Shown: one piece after another, positions 17,442-26,126 of the stretch
Numbering within the stretch: position 1 is the first letter of the stretch
How the letters are laid out: every line of letters begins with the position of its first letter
Source: Duganella sacchari
Lineage (GTDB): Bacteria > Pseudomonadota > Gammaproteobacteria > Burkholderiales > Burkholderiaceae_D
Reading direction: 5' to 3'
Assembly (NCBI RefSeq): GCF_900143065.1
Contig: NZ_FRCX01000018.1
Span: 22,546 to 86,545 of the forward strand
DNA length: 64,000 bases
Notes under the pieces: generated by a model
Told to the model about the DNA's origin: nothing
Seen by the model: only the letters and a program-made list of their open reading frames with translations
Database searches by the model: none
Made by a program: the position numbers and the translations under genes

Positions 17442-17954
17442 TTATTGAAGCTTGGCGTTGAGCTTCTTGGCCATCTCTTCATGGTGGCCAACGGTGGGCT
17501 CCAGCTTGCTTGCCAGCGCCTTCACGTCCGCATCTTTCGCATTCGCGATATCCTTTTTCAGCGCGGCGTGCACTTTGGTGTGATCGGCTACGCCTGCTTT
17601 GCTGACATATTGCTTGTCGAATGCTGCGCCGGACAGTTTTTGTAACTCGTCCGCCATCTTCTTGTGCTCGGCATCCGTGTCGGATGGTAGCGTGATGTTC
17701 TTTGCGGCCGCGACTTTTTTGGTTTCATCCAGACCTTTGCTGTGGTCGTCAATCATCATCTGGGCAAATGCTTTGACGTCGGCATTGCTGCTTTTATCGA
17801 GTGCGATCTTACCGGCGGCGACTTCGGCGATGTTTGCCTGGGCGATTGCGACCAGGCGGTCGGCATCGGCTTTGGCGATGGTGGTTTGTGCGGACGCGAC
17901 ATTGGCGATGGCGAAGCTGGTGGCCAGAATGGCGTATAGGCGAGTGCGGTGCAT
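17442..17954 (-). CDS. DUF4142 periplasmic protein
   Basis: 170 aa from the ATG at 17954, chosen because GGAG lies 8 bases upstream and a clean signal peptide follows (MHRTRLYAILATSFAIANVASA). A longer frame to 18014 exists but would put extra residues before the signal. The mature part is helical and charged (DADRLVAIAQANIAEVAAGK, DVKAFAQMMIDDHSK), matching DUF4142, a ferritin-like four-helix domain of unknown role found in periplasmic stress-related proteins. It is single-gene and ends in a strong hairpin. Confidence 0.85.
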   Translation of the reverse strand: MHRTRLYAILATSFAIANVASAQTTIAKADADRLVAIAQANIAEVAAGKIALDKSSNADVKAFAQMMIDDHSKGLDETKKVAAAKNITLPSDTDAEHKKMADELQKLSGAAFDKQYVSKAGVADHTKVHAALKKDIANAKDADVKALASKLEPTVGHHEEMAKKLNAKLQ

Positions 17955-18094
17955 GAGGTTCTCCAGTGTGAGCAGGAATAGCCGTAAGAAATAAAAACTG
18001 CACATTAACGGCAAGGCTTTAATGTGCAGTCATCTTTCTTCGTTTCCTGCCGACAGACTGTGCGGCACTTCGCTTACTGCGAAAGCGAGACAGG

Positions 18095-19303
18095 TCAGAA
18101 CGGCCGCGCTTCGATGCGCCGTTCGACAAAATCGGCTGTCCGGCAACGATAGGTGAAGGTGGTTGCTGTGGCAGAGGAGGCCACTTCAAGTGTGCCGCCG
18201 TGCGACACGGCGATTTCTGATGCGATGAACAGGCCCAGTCCCAGTCCTTCGCTGACGTTGGCCGTAGTGGACTTCCAAAACGGTTTAAATAGTTTAGCTT
18301 GTATGTCTTCTGGTATCGCTGTTCCGCTATTGGTAATGGCCAGTTCGAAAATACCGTTCGCTATCTTTGCGTTCACATACACCGGCGCAGCCTGGTTGCC
18401 GTGAACAATCGCATTTTTCAACAGATTGGATAACAGTTGCACCATGCGTTGGCCGTCACACAGCAGGCTGATGTCGGCAGGGATGTCTGAGACGATTTCG
18501 TGGCCAGGATAGACCCCGCGCAATTCCTCGACCGCCTGGTAGAGGAACTCCGCCACGCTTTTTTCATGGCGGATATTGAGGGAGATGCCGCCGCCCATCC
18601 TTCCGCGGGTAAAGTCGGTGACATCGTCGATGAGCGCGGCAATGCGCTGTACACTGCGCTGCATGATCGCTAACAATGGGGCAATCGCTGGCGGTGCTTG
18701 CTGCTTCAAAATCTCGGTGCCATTGCTGATGGTGCTGAGCGGGGTGCGGATGTCGTGCCCCAGCATGGCGATGAATTGCTCACGCAGTTTTGAGGTTTCC
18801 TTCTCATCGCTCAGGGCAGTCTGTGTCGTTCGCATGGCGCTCTCTGCGGCGAGTTGGCGGCTGATGAGTTCGGCGAACAAGGATAAGGTCTTGGTCGTCG
18901 AGCTTTGCGTCAGCTCTGCCTTGTTCGGGTCGAGCCCGCATAAGGTACCGAAGTACTCGCCGCTGGGCCTGTGGAGTGGAATCGAAAAATAACTCTGGAA
19001 TCCGTAAATCCGTGGTGTCTTATGGTCGCAGTATTGCGCGCTATCCCGCACCGAATCGATAATGATGGCGGCATTGGTATCCCGGACTTCTTCGCACAGC
19101 GTGGTGGTGACGTCCAGCGCATCGCCCACTTTGAGTCCGAAGCCGAGTTTGTCTAACACGGCACACGTATGCCAGGAGTTAGCGGTGACTCGGGCCACGC
19201 ACACAAAACCCAGGCCGGTGATTTCTGAAACAGCCTCGAGAATGGTCGGCACAGCAGCGATCTTTTCGACTGCAGCAATATCTTTTTCAAGTGACAGGGT
19301 CAT
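18095..19303 (-). CDS. GAF-domain sensor histidine kinase
   Basis: 402 aa with no membrane segment. An N-terminal GAF domain occupies about residues 10-160 (CEEVRDTNAAIIIDSVRDS, FQSYFSIPLHRPSGEYFGTL). The HisKA phosphoacceptor is in FIAMLGHDIRTPLSTISNG. The HATPase domain carries LSNLLKNAIVHGN (N box) and EGLGLGLFIASEI (G box). No response-regulator gene is adjacent, so it is an orphan kinase that probably senses a small molecule or redox state in the cytoplasm. Confidence 0.92.
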   Translation of the reverse strand: MTLSLEKDIAAVEKIAAVPTILEAVSEITGLGFVCVARVTANSWHTCAVLDKLGFGLKVGDALDVTTTLCEEVRDTNAAIIIDSVRDSAQYCDHKTPRIYGFQSYFSIPLHRPSGEYFGTLCGLDPNKAELTQSSTTKTLSLFAELISRQLAAESAMRTTQTALSDEKETSKLREQFIAMLGHDIRTPLSTISNGTEILKQQAPPAIAPLLAIMQRSVQRIAALIDDVTDFTRGRMGGGISLNIRHEKSVAEFLYQAVEELRGVYPGHEIVSDIPADISLLCDGQRMVQLLSNLLKNAIVHGNQAAPVYVNAKIANGIFELAITNSGTAIPEDIQAKLFKPFWKSTTANVSEGLGLGLFIASEIAVSHGGTLEVASSATATTFTYRCRTADFVERRIEARPF

Positions 19304-19537
19304 CGGATTCTTTCTGCCGTTGGGTTACCCCAAGTAGTGTCCAGGCTTCTGGGAGTGGGGGGCATGGTGCGGCCATGGGAGGCAACGCGATAGTGTACAT
19401 CACAAGCCAGTCGTACCACTCCACCAGCGAGGGCCTTGCTCCGATATAAAATAAATTCTTTCCACCATGTGTGAACTGACGTACTGAGGAATGCCCGCAG
19501 CCCGCCGATAATAAGGGTTTATACAGCGGGGCAGCCT
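19304..19537. other. Divergent intergenic region, no gene seen
   Basis: About 230 bases separate the kinase gene (minus) from the first small-paralogue gene (plus). It must hold promoters for both. I see no strong consensus -35/-10 pair or hairpin that I would name. Confidence 0.5.
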
Positions 19538-19804
19538 ATGAATGCGAACCTCATCCCTGAGCGGAACGCAGGCGAACCCGATCGGCGTCACGATGGTCCG
19601 GTTGAAACGATCGATGCAGCGGTGGTGCTGGCGTCAGTTGATGGCGTCGGACCCGCTCTGGATTACATGTCCACCAACGGTATTCCTCACGCGACAGCGC
19701 TACGCGTCCTGGCTGGCCCGCTATATCACCGGCAGCCAGACATGCAAACCATCGGCACGGTTCTGGATCAGATTTCTGCGAAAAAGCGTGGCCGGGCGAG
19801 CTGA
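19538..19804 (+). CDS. Small protein, paralogue family member 1
   Basis: 88 aa, function unknown. The core GPALDYMSTNGIPHATALRVL followed by a Gly-Pro and basic residues recurs in three other short genes nearby (19838-20026, 20688-20996, 26127-26312). The shared pattern is a helix with A-x-x-Y/F-M/L, a turn G-I/V-P/S, then V/A-x-x-R-V-L and P-x-x-R-R. GGGG lies about 6 bases before the ATG. No signal peptide or membrane segment. Confidence 0.7.
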   Translation: MNANLIPERNAGEPDRRHDGPVETIDAAVVLASVDGVGPALDYMSTNGIPHATALRVLAGPLYHRQPDMQTIGTVLDQISAKKRGRAS

Positions 19805-19837
19805 GCTCGCGCCGATAAGCGCCTTCTCACACCGGCT

Positions 19838-20026
19838 TCATCCGGTTCTGAAATAGCTGCGCCGATAAGTTGGCCCGATCAAGACGCGTTCTGACACGTC
19901 GCGTGATATCCCTCGACGGTGCATATAGTAAAGTGCCGCGCCCATGCCTGACTGTCTGGCCAGCCAAATAGCGTTCTCCACCACCATGGCGGCGTCAGCG
20001 CGCTCGCGTCGCTCAAAGAAAGTCAT
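19838..20026 (-). CDS. Small protein, paralogue family member 2
   Basis: 62 aa from the ATG at 20026. An ATG two codons earlier (20032) abuts the ribosome-binding site AAGGGG with no spacing, whereas 20026 has a 6-base spacer, so the later start is preferred. The sequence GAALYYMHRRGISRDVSERVL then GPTYRRS matches member 1 residue for residue in pattern. Function unknown. It is convergent with member 1, 33 bases apart. Confidence 0.7.
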   Translation of the reverse strand: MTFFERRERADAAMVVENAIWLARQSGMGAALYYMHRRGISRDVSERVLIGPTYRRSYFRTG

Positions 20027-20307
20027 CCGCATCCCCTTTTATTCCTGGTAATGAGCCCACTTTAAGAGGTGACGCGCAGTCAATCTGTTAGCTAATGCAT
20101 ATAGTGCTCGCTACAGCGCATATAGAATCGGTCGGCAGACTACAACCAGTTGTTAGTCGCCGGCAGTACTGTAAGTCTCTACACCTCGCTGCACATCGTC
20201 GGCGATTTTATCGCGGTGCTGGATGCGAGCTTGATACAAACGCTGAATCTGCTGTGGCACAGGCAAGGTACGCACACACCTGACGTTTTCTACGTTCACC
20301 TGGCGGA
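20027..20307. other. Intergenic stretch, no convincing gene
   Basis: About 280 bases. A 62-codon plus-strand frame from 20095 exists but has no ribosome-binding site and unconvincing composition. A short hairpin ACCTG/CAGGT sits near 20299-20314, next to the end of the following minus-strand gene. Confidence 0.4.
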
Positions 20308-20583
20308 TCAGGTGTTATTAGCGGCGGGTTCAAAGCGCGGCAAGCGCGCCAGCGGATGAGTGTTGATGATGGCGGAGATGCGATACAGTTCGCTGATGGC
20401 GGGAAGGACATACTCATCAATGGGATGGTCAAGCCGCCAGTGTTCGATAATCTCCAGCCGGCGCGCCGGATCGCAAGTGAAGGACGACTCGATCCCGACG
20501 ATGTAATCGACCATCGCGATATGCCTGAAGTCATGCGCAATGTCGCGCACCCTGTCAGCCAGCAGTAAATCAAACTTGTCCAT
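20308..20583 (-). CDS. Hypothetical 91-aa protein
   Basis: Starts at the ATG at 20583, which has a strong GGAGG 6 bases upstream; the longer frame to 20619 has none. The protein (MDKFDLLLADRVRDIAHDF, RRLEIIEHWRLDHPIDEYVL) is acidic and mainly helical, without signal peptide or membrane segment. I do not recognise a family. It lies among the small-paralogue genes but does not share their motif. Confidence 0.6.
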   Translation of the reverse strand: MDKFDLLLADRVRDIAHDFRHIAMVDYIVGIESSFTCDPARRLEIIEHWRLDHPIDEYVLPAISELYRISAIINTHPLARLPRFEPAANNT

Positions 20584-20687
20584 CGAGACCTCCGTGAGGG
20601 CGGTGAAACACAGTAACACACATATGTGGAATCGTTACTGCTATTGGCGTGCGGCGCTTTGCAAGAAGTGCTAGGTAGGAAGCTGAC

Positions 20688-20996
20688 ATGGGTGTATTGT
20701 CTGCTTTGAATTGGATGACGTTCGCCAATCGTGACTGGTGTACTACTTGCGGCAAGAAAATGAATGAGCGTCAAAAGCGGTCTGATGAATGTATGGCAAA
20801 TGCAGTCGAGCGCGGCATCAATATCCTGGCCGTACGCAACCGCACACTGGCACACAACTACATGCAATACAAACGGGTTCCCGCAGCAGTGATCGCGCGC
20901 GTACTCGATCCCACATTGCCCCGACGCACCGCCAGCGCTGAGCAGGCGGTTTCCGAAGCGCTTATCCCCTTGCCGGCGAGTGATAAGAACGCATAG
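20688..20996 (+). CDS. Small protein, paralogue family member 3
   Basis: 102 aa. AGGAAG lies about 6 bases before the ATG. After a start with a C-x-x-C pair (WCTTCGKK) the core reads NRTLAHNYMQYKRVPAAVIA followed by RVL and PTLPRR, the same pattern as the other three family members. The N-terminal C-x-x-C could bind a metal but is not shared by the others. Function unknown. The diguanylate cyclase starts 45 bases downstream and may be co-transcribed. Confidence 0.7.
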   Translation: MGVLSALNWMTFANRDWCTTCGKKMNERQKRSDECMANAVERGINILAVRNRTLAHNYMQYKRVPAAVIARVLDPTLPRRTASAEQAVSEALIPLPASDKNA

Positions 20997-21040
20997 CAGA
21001 ACAATGATCGGCCTGCGCGACGGCAATTTGGGAGGCAGCC

Positions 21041-22111
21041 ATGACGAATAAACCTGTGAAAGTGCGACAACTGAGCCCGGTGCAGTTGCGCATCCTGCTG
21101 ACGCTGTCACGTGAACTGCTGCAGACGGATGACGTCAGCAGTTCGCTGGGCCTGGTCGGGCGCGTGCTGGTGGAAGTGATGTCGCCGGACTCGGCCTTGC
21201 TGCTGCTGCAGGACGAGCGACTCGATGTGGTCTGCTTTGACCGGCGTGGCGTAGCCCATCCTGCAGGACAGGATCATATGCTGTACCCGACGGCTGCGGC
21301 CTTGTTGTCGGGCACGCGTCATGCCGCAGCGGACATGCGCGATCAGGCGTCGCCGGTACACATCGGACCGGGCACACTGGCGGTGGCGGTGCCGGCCCAT
21401 GCGGCGGTGGCGGTACTTGCGGTTTCCTGGACAAACGACCTGGCGTCCACGGCGCCAGAAAAATGCGGCCCGCTTCTGACGTATATCCTGGAGTTGGCAG
21501 CGGCGGCGCTGGGCAAGATTGCGGCGCGCAGTTCGCTCGAGCAGTTGCTGTGGCAGCAGCGCGAGCAAATCGCCAGTTCTTCCATGGCGCATGCCGCCGA
21601 GCTGGAGCGCCGTGAGCAGGCGGTTACCGACCTACGCGTGCTGGCGCTGACCGACGTCCTGACGGGGCTGTACAATCGCCGCGGCTTCTTCATGCAGGCG
21701 GAGCAGATCTTCAAGGTGGCACAGCGCAAGCGTGCCGACAGCGCGGTCATTTTCGCGGACATCGATGGCCTCAAGCACGTTAATGATGAGCTCGGGCACG
21801 ATACCGGTGACGCCCTGATACGGGATGCGGCGTCGGTCTTCCGCCAGTCGTTCCGTGAAGCGGACGTGGTATCCCGTCTGGGCGGCGACGAGTTCGTCGC
21901 CTATACCCTGGACGATGCGCGGCCCGAAATCATCCTGCAGCGTATCCGCGACAACCTGCATGCCTTTAACCTGATGCAGGAGCGGCCGTATGCCGTGGCG
22001 ATCAGTGCCGGTATCGTGCGGTGTGAGCCTGGCGGCAAGCAGGCTTTGTCGGATTATGTGTTGCAGGCGGATGAGCAAATGTACGCTGAAAAGCGTAGCC
22101 GGTTGCACTAG
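21041..22111 (+). CDS. Diguanylate cyclase with N-terminal GAF-like sensor
   Basis: 356 aa, cytoplasmic. Residues about 15-165 look like a degenerate GAF domain; a short coiled coil (about 165-200) leads into the GGDEF domain. The active site GGDEF is intact at 281-285 and is preceded by the product-inhibition site R-E-A-D five residues earlier (FREADVVSRLGGDEF), so the enzyme should make c-di-GMP and be feedback-inhibited. The stop overlaps the convergent YkgJ-like gene by 4 bases. Confidence 0.93.
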   Translation: MTNKPVKVRQLSPVQLRILLTLSRELLQTDDVSSSLGLVGRVLVEVMSPDSALLLLQDERLDVVCFDRRGVAHPAGQDHMLYPTAAALLSGTRHAAADMRDQASPVHIGPGTLAVAVPAHAAVAVLAVSWTNDLASTAPEKCGPLLTYILELAAAALGKIAARSSLEQLLWQQREQIASSSMAHAAELERREQAVTDLRVLALTDVLTGLYNRRGFFMQAEQIFKVAQRKRADSAVIFADIDGLKHVNDELGHDTGDALIRDAASVFRQSFREADVVSRLGGDEFVAYTLDDARPEIILQRIRDNLHAFNLMQERPYAVAISAGIVRCEPGGKQALSDYVLQADEQMYAEKRSRLH

Positions 22112-22416
22112 ACCAGCATCAGCCCCACCAGTTCGCGTGCGCGCAGGCATTGCTGGTCGCCCGCTTCCACACTGCGGCAGGTGCTGGAGCGCGCCGGGTA
22201 GATATTGCAGCTGACGCACTCGCCAACCTCGCCCTCGAGCGCAACGCAGCGCACCGGCGATTGCAGCGTGCCTTTCATCGCAACGTGATACGGCGATACG
22301 GGCGTGACCAGCTGCTCGGGCACCGTGCCTTCCGGATGGGCGGTGGTCTCGCTCCAGTAGAAGCTGACGCGGAACACCGCGCAGCAGGCGCCGCAGGATT
22401 GGCAGTCGAAGCTCAT
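22108..22416 (-). CDS. YkgJ-family cysteine-cluster protein
   Basis: 102 aa. The N-terminal FDCQSCGACCAVF and later C-V-A-L-E...CVSCNIYPARSSTCR give the Cys pattern of the YkgJ/UPF0153 family, thought to bind zinc or an Fe-S cluster. It starts within 4 bases of the end of the upstream LysR gene on the same strand, so the two are probably translated from one message. Confidence 0.88.
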   Translation of the reverse strand: MSFDCQSCGACCAVFRVSFYWSETTAHPEGTVPEQLVTPVSPYHVAMKGTLQSPVRCVALEGEVGECVSCNIYPARSSTCRSVEAGDQQCLRARELVGLMLV

Positions 22417-23375
22417 CCGCTTATTTTGGTCAGGCTGTGCAACGGACCGATGTCGCCACCCGCCATGCTGTGCGACAGCGTATGCATATCGACCTCCAGC
22501 CGCTTGCGCATGGCGCCCAGCATCATGCCGACGAACGAGGACGCCGGTTGTCCGGCCGGCTGCACGGTCAGCGAAGTATAGGTCAGCTGTTCAGAGAAGG
22601 GCCGGAACACCAGCCCTGCATGCAGGTAATCATACGCGGTCACGGGGTTGACGATGGCCACGCCTACCTTGTTGCGTACCAGTTCGCACTGGCTGATGGT
22701 GAACGGACATTCCACCACCGTGCGCAGCTCGACGCCGTGGTTGCGGCAGATGCGGTCCAGCCGCAGGCTGACGCTATCCTCGGGATTCAGGGCGATAAAG
22801 GGATGCTTGCCCAGCATGGCGGGCGTAATGCGCTTGTGCCGTGCCAGTGCGTGGCCTTGCGGCAGCGCCACCACGCCGAAGTAATGGGCGAACAGGGTAG
22901 CTTCGATGCCGTTGGTGGAGACATCGTCCGCCACCACGCCTAATTCGGCCTCGTTGCTGAGCAGGCATTTGCGGACGTCGGCCGATCCCATAATCTGTAG
23001 TGATACCAGCGTGCGTTCGCGCTCGCGCGACAGGTCGGCCAGCACGCGCGGCAGGAAGCCGACGCCAACGCCGGGGAAGCTGGCGATGCGTACGCGGCCG
23101 ACGCCGAACTGGCGCAGCGCGCGCAGGCGTTGTTCAATCACCTCCATGCCGACGAAGTGGCGGTCCACTTCTTTCAGCAGCGCCTGCGCCTCCTGTGTGG
23201 GCAGCAGTTTGCCGGCGCTGCGCTGAAACAGCGCGAGTCCGGCGGACTGCTCCAGCCGGCGCAACGATTGGCTGATGGCCGGCTGGCTCATGTTCATGAG
23301 CCTGGCGGCCTTGGTGGCGGACCCTGTGGTCATCACAACGCGGAAGATCTCGATTTCCCGGCTCAGCATGTGCAT
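22413..23375 (-). CDS. LysR-family transcriptional regulator
   Basis: 320 aa. The N-terminal winged helix-turn-helix spans about residues 5-62 (TGSATKAARLMNMSQPAISQ, then SLRRLEQ), followed by a LysR substrate-binding domain with the usual FVALNPEDSVS segment. It is divergently transcribed from the class V aminotransferase gene with a perfect ATTTAT-N6-ATAAAT operator candidate between them, so it most likely controls that gene. Inducer unknown. ATG at 23375 or 23369; neither has a clear ribosome-binding site. Confidence 0.92.
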   Translation of the reverse strand: MHMLSREIEIFRVVMTTGSATKAARLMNMSQPAISQSLRRLEQSAGLALFQRSAGKLLPTQEAQALLKEVDRHFVGMEVIEQRLRALRQFGVGRVRIASFPGVGVGFLPRVLADLSRERERTLVSLQIMGSADVRKCLLSNEAELGVVADDVSTNGIEATLFAHYFGVVALPQGHALARHKRITPAMLGKHPFIALNPEDSVSLRLDRICRNHGVELRTVVECPFTISQCELVRNKVGVAIVNPVTAYDYLHAGLVFRPFSEQLTYTSLTVQPAGQPASSFVGMMLGAMRKRLEVDMHTLSHSMAGGDIGPLHSLTKISG

Positions 23376-23382
23376 AACTAAA

Positions 23383-23400
23383 ATTTATGGAATGATAAAT
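23383..23400. promoter_or_regulatory. Candidate LysR operator
   Basis: ATTTAT (23383-23388) and ATAAAT (23395-23400) form a perfect inverted repeat with a 6-base spacer, containing the T-N11-A arrangement typical of LysR sites. It lies 8 bases before the lysR start and about 78 bases before the aminotransferase start. Confidence 0.55.
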
Positions 23401-23441
23401 AATAGCCGATGCACGGACCTTGTGCTTCTTTATACTTGTCG

Positions 23442-23461
23442 CATCAATCAATCAATCAATC
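23442..23461 (+). repeat. ATCA tetranucleotide tract in the 5' leader
   Basis: Nearly five copies of the 4-base unit ATCA sit 17 bases before the aminotransferase ATG. Such tracts can change length by slippage. Here it lies outside the coding frame, so length changes would alter leader or promoter spacing, not frame. Confidence 0.7.
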
Positions 23462-23477
23462 TCTGGAAGAGGCGGGC

Positions 23478-24674
23478 ATGAACGAACATCAAGCGGACCG
23501 GCACAAACTGTTGGCGCCGGACTGGGAGCGGATCGCACAGAGTTACGACGTCGCCAGCGATTTCATCAATCTGGAAAACGGCTACTTCGGCATCATGGCG
23601 CGCCCGGTGGCGGAGGAGTTCAAGCGCAATATCGATTATCTGACGCGTTACAGCTCCTATCATCTGCGCCGCAAGTTTGACCGGGCCGGCGTCGACCAGA
23701 TTCGTACCGAGCTGGCGGCGCGTACCGGTGTCGCGATGGAGGAACTGGCGCTCACGCGTGGTGCGACGGAGTCGCTGCAAAACCTGATCTGCAATTACCG
23801 CCTGCTCAAACAGGGCGACACGGTCATGTACGCCAATCTGGATTACGACGCCATGCAGTACGCGATGAACGATCTGGCGCAACGGCATAACGCCAAGGTG
23901 GCGGTGGTGCAGATACCGGAACCGGTGTCGCGCCAGCTGGCCATCGATGTGTATGAGAAGGCACTGCGCCAGCATCCGCGCACCCGCTTGCTGCTGCTCA
24001 CTCACCTCAATCACCGCACCGGTTTGGTGTTGCCGGTGGCGGAGATCGTCAAGCTGGCCAAGTCGCGCGGTGTTGATGTGATTGTGGATGTGGCGCAGTC
24101 CTGGGGGCAGCTGGATTACAAGCTGCCGGACCTGGGCGCAGACTTCGTGGGCACGAATTTGCACAAGTGGGTGGGCGCGCCTTTAGGTACGGGCTTTCTG
24201 TACATTTGCAAGGAACGGCTGGCGGATATCGGCGTGGAGCGGGGCGACGAAGATCACCCGGCGACCGACATCCTGTCACGCGTGCATTCGGGGACGGTAA
24301 ATGCGGCCGCGCTGATGACGATACCGGCGGCACTCAAGCTGCATGATGAAATCGGTGTGGCGAATCGGGGGCGCCGTTTGTGCGAGCTGCGTGACTACTG
24401 GGTGCATCAGGTACGCGATGTGCCGAATGTGGAGATTCTCACGCCGGATGAAGCGGGCAGTTATGGCGCGCTGACATCCTTCCGCGTGCGCGGACACACA
24501 ACGTTTGAAGCGAACAATGCGCTGGTGGACCGCCTGATGGAGCAGTACGGCATCTTCACCGTGGCGCGCAAGGGACCCGTGGGTGGCAGCGTCATCCGCG
24601 TTACGCCCGGGCTCTTCACGCGCACCGCCGATCTCGACAAACTGGTCGGCGCGATCCGTGAGCTGGCTGCCTGA
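23478..24674 (+). CDS. Class V aminotransferase, PLP-dependent
   Basis: 398 aa from the ATG at 23478, which is preceded by GGAAGAGGCGGGC; the longer frame to 23409 runs through the ATCA tract and is unlikely. The PLP lysine is about residue 230 in GTNLHKWVGAPLGTGFLYIC, with the preceding VDVAQSWGQLDY segment. The family includes isopenicillin-N epimerase-like proteins, cysteine desulfurases and kynureninase-like enzymes. The N-L-H-K-W form points to the epimerase-like subgroup, but the substrate cannot be named. Probably controlled by the divergent LysR gene. Confidence 0.87.
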   Translation: MNEHQADRHKLLAPDWERIAQSYDVASDFINLENGYFGIMARPVAEEFKRNIDYLTRYSSYHLRRKFDRAGVDQIRTELAARTGVAMEELALTRGATESLQNLICNYRLLKQGDTVMYANLDYDAMQYAMNDLAQRHNAKVAVVQIPEPVSRQLAIDVYEKALRQHPRTRLLLLTHLNHRTGLVLPVAEIVKLAKSRGVDVIVDVAQSWGQLDYKLPDLGADFVGTNLHKWVGAPLGTGFLYICKERLADIGVERGDEDHPATDILSRVHSGTVNAAALMTIPAALKLHDEIGVANRGRRLCELRDYWVHQVRDVPNVEILTPDEAGSYGALTSFRVRGHTTFEANNALVDRLMEQYGIFTVARKGPVGGSVIRVTPGLFTRTADLDKLVGAIRELAA

Positions 24675-24718
24675 CGCGCTGGCGGCTTACTGATGAGTAG
24701 TGCGCGGCTATTTCTTTA

Positions 24719-24748
24719 AATGATGTACATTGTTTTTATAACATCATT
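24719..24748. promoter_or_regulatory. Inverted repeat before the lipoprotein gene
   Basis: AATGATGT (24719-24726) and ACATCATT (24741-24748) are exact reverse complements separated by 14 bases, ending 16 bases before the ATG at 24765. It could be an operator or a leader hairpin that sits just before the ribosome-binding site AAGGA. Confidence 0.4.
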
Positions 24749-24764
24749 CTAGAAGGATGTCCCG

Positions 24765-25454
24765 ATGAAATATACCGCCACCGTCGCGGCCATGATGCTG
24801 GCCGCGCTGCTTTCCGCTTGCCACAAAAAAGAGAAGACCGAAGAGCCGCCGGCCGCTGCCACGCCTGCCCCGGCGCCAGCGGCCGCACCAGCGGCGCCGG
24901 CGCCGGCGCCTGCCGCCGACCCGACACCCGAACAGCAGGAGCTGGCGAAGAAAAAGTCCCTGCTTGAATACGGTGTGATGGAAGACAAATACCTCAACGA
25001 TCCGCGCGGCCAATGGGCGACGGACGCCAAAGCCAGCTCGGTCTTCGGTGACGACAACGGCCGCAAGCCGAGCGAAAGCAATCTGCCCGTCCGCGCCACC
25101 GGCGCCGCGGACGATCACAGCTGGACCAACAACAATATCGATAAAGGTTTCGACTGGCTGGAGCTGAGCTATGCCAAGCCGGTCAATGCTACCGAAGTGC
25201 GCGTGGTGCTGCCGGGCGGTAAAGGCGCGGAGGCCATCAACAAGGTCGAGCTGCAAGACACCGACGGCAAATGGAACACGGTCTGGGAAGGCATGAGCGA
25301 AGTGAAGCGCGATCAGCGCGGCAGCCGTACCTGGTTTGTCCGCACCTTTGACAAGACCGCGTACAAGGTCAAGGGCGTCAAGATCACGCTGGCGAACAAT
25401 CTCCAGCGCGAGTACAAAGAGGTCGACGCGGTGCAACTGGTCGGCGACCAGTAA
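24765..25454 (+). CDS. Lipoprotein with discoidin-like C-terminal domain
   Basis: 229 aa. Signal peptide with lipobox LLSAC (Cys at about residue 19). An Ala/Pro-rich flexible linker follows (about residues 25-55), and then a beta-rich domain (DWLELSYAKPVNATEVRVVL, KVELQDTDGKWNTVWEG) resembling F5/8-type or galactose-binding jelly rolls. Probably a surface or periplasmic carbohydrate- or protein-binding lipoprotein. The TonB-like protein gene starts 18 bases downstream. Confidence 0.75.
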   Translation: MKYTATVAAMMLAALLSACHKKEKTEEPPAAATPAPAPAAAPAAPAPAPAADPTPEQQELAKKKSLLEYGVMEDKYLNDPRGQWATDAKASSVFGDDNGRKPSESNLPVRATGAADDHSWTNNNIDKGFDWLELSYAKPVNATEVRVVLPGGKGAEAINKVELQDTDGKWNTVWEGMSEVKRDQRGSRTWFVRTFDKTAYKVKGVKITLANNLQREYKEVDAVQLVGDQ

Positions 25455-25472
25455 GCAGGCTATCATCACGGC

Positions 25473-26126
25473 ATGAACAGAAAAATGCTTGCCGTGGCTG
25501 GTGTGGCGGCTGTGTTTGGCGCGATCAATTTTGCGAGCCGGGCACAGTCAGGACAGTCGCCTCAGCCTTACTACAAATCGCTGGTCAGCTCGCCCACCTG
25601 CATGCAGCCGCAATGGCCCAGGGAAGCGCTGCGCTACGAGATCGATGGCACCACCATCGTGCGTTTTGAAATCGGTCTGGACGGCAAAGTGATCCACCCG
25701 GCGGTAGCCCAAAGCAGCGGCTGGAAGATACTGGATGACGCCGCTGTGCATGGCTTGTCGCAATGCCTGTTCCAGGCCAATCTGGACGAAGCGAAAAGCG
25801 GCCAGCAACTGCCGTTGAAATTTGTCTGGTCGTTCAGCGACGCGCCGGCCGCGCGGCCGCTGCTGGTGGCGGACAGCTGCCAGCCATCGACGCGCTTTGC
25901 GCGTTTCAGCCAGTCAGACCGCCGCGCTAGCGGGGGCGATGGCGTGCTGCTGCGCTTCATCGTGAATGCCGAAGGTACGCCGCAGCGCATCGTTGCCGAA
26001 CCCGGCGCGCAGCAGGAAGTCGCCGACGCGGCGGTTCAATATCTGCAAGGCTGCCGCTTCGCCCACGACGCAGGCGTAACGGGGCCGCGCACCGACACGG
26101 CCTATGGCCGGGTGCAGCTGCAATAA
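25473..26126 (+). CDS. Exported protein with two TonB C-terminal-like domains
   Basis: 217 aa. Signal peptide MNRKMLAVAGVAAVFGAINF ending near ASRAQS. Two repeats of the TonB C-terminal fold follow: one from YEIDGTTIVRFEIGLDGKVI to about residue 130, and one from VLLRFIVNAEGTPQRIVAEP onward. Each has a Cys pair position (SPTCMQPQWP... and SCQPSTRFAR...). There is no transmembrane anchor or proline-rich span, so it is not a classical TonB. A periplasmic interaction role is inferred. Confidence 0.75.
   Translation: MNRKMLAVAGVAAVFGAINFASRAQSGQSPQPYYKSLVSSPTCMQPQWPREALRYEIDGTTIVRFEIGLDGKVIHPAVAQSSGWKILDDAAVHGLSQCLFQANLDEAKSGQQLPLKFVWSFSDAPAARPLLVADSCQPSTRFARFSQSDRRASGGDGVLLRFIVNAEGTPQRIVAEPGAQQEVADAAVQYLQGCRFAHDAGVTGPRTDTAYGRVQLQ

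Noticed and set aside
20095..20283. 62-codon plus-strand frame
   Set aside because: No ribosome-binding site, Arg/His-rich composition, no recognisable motif.
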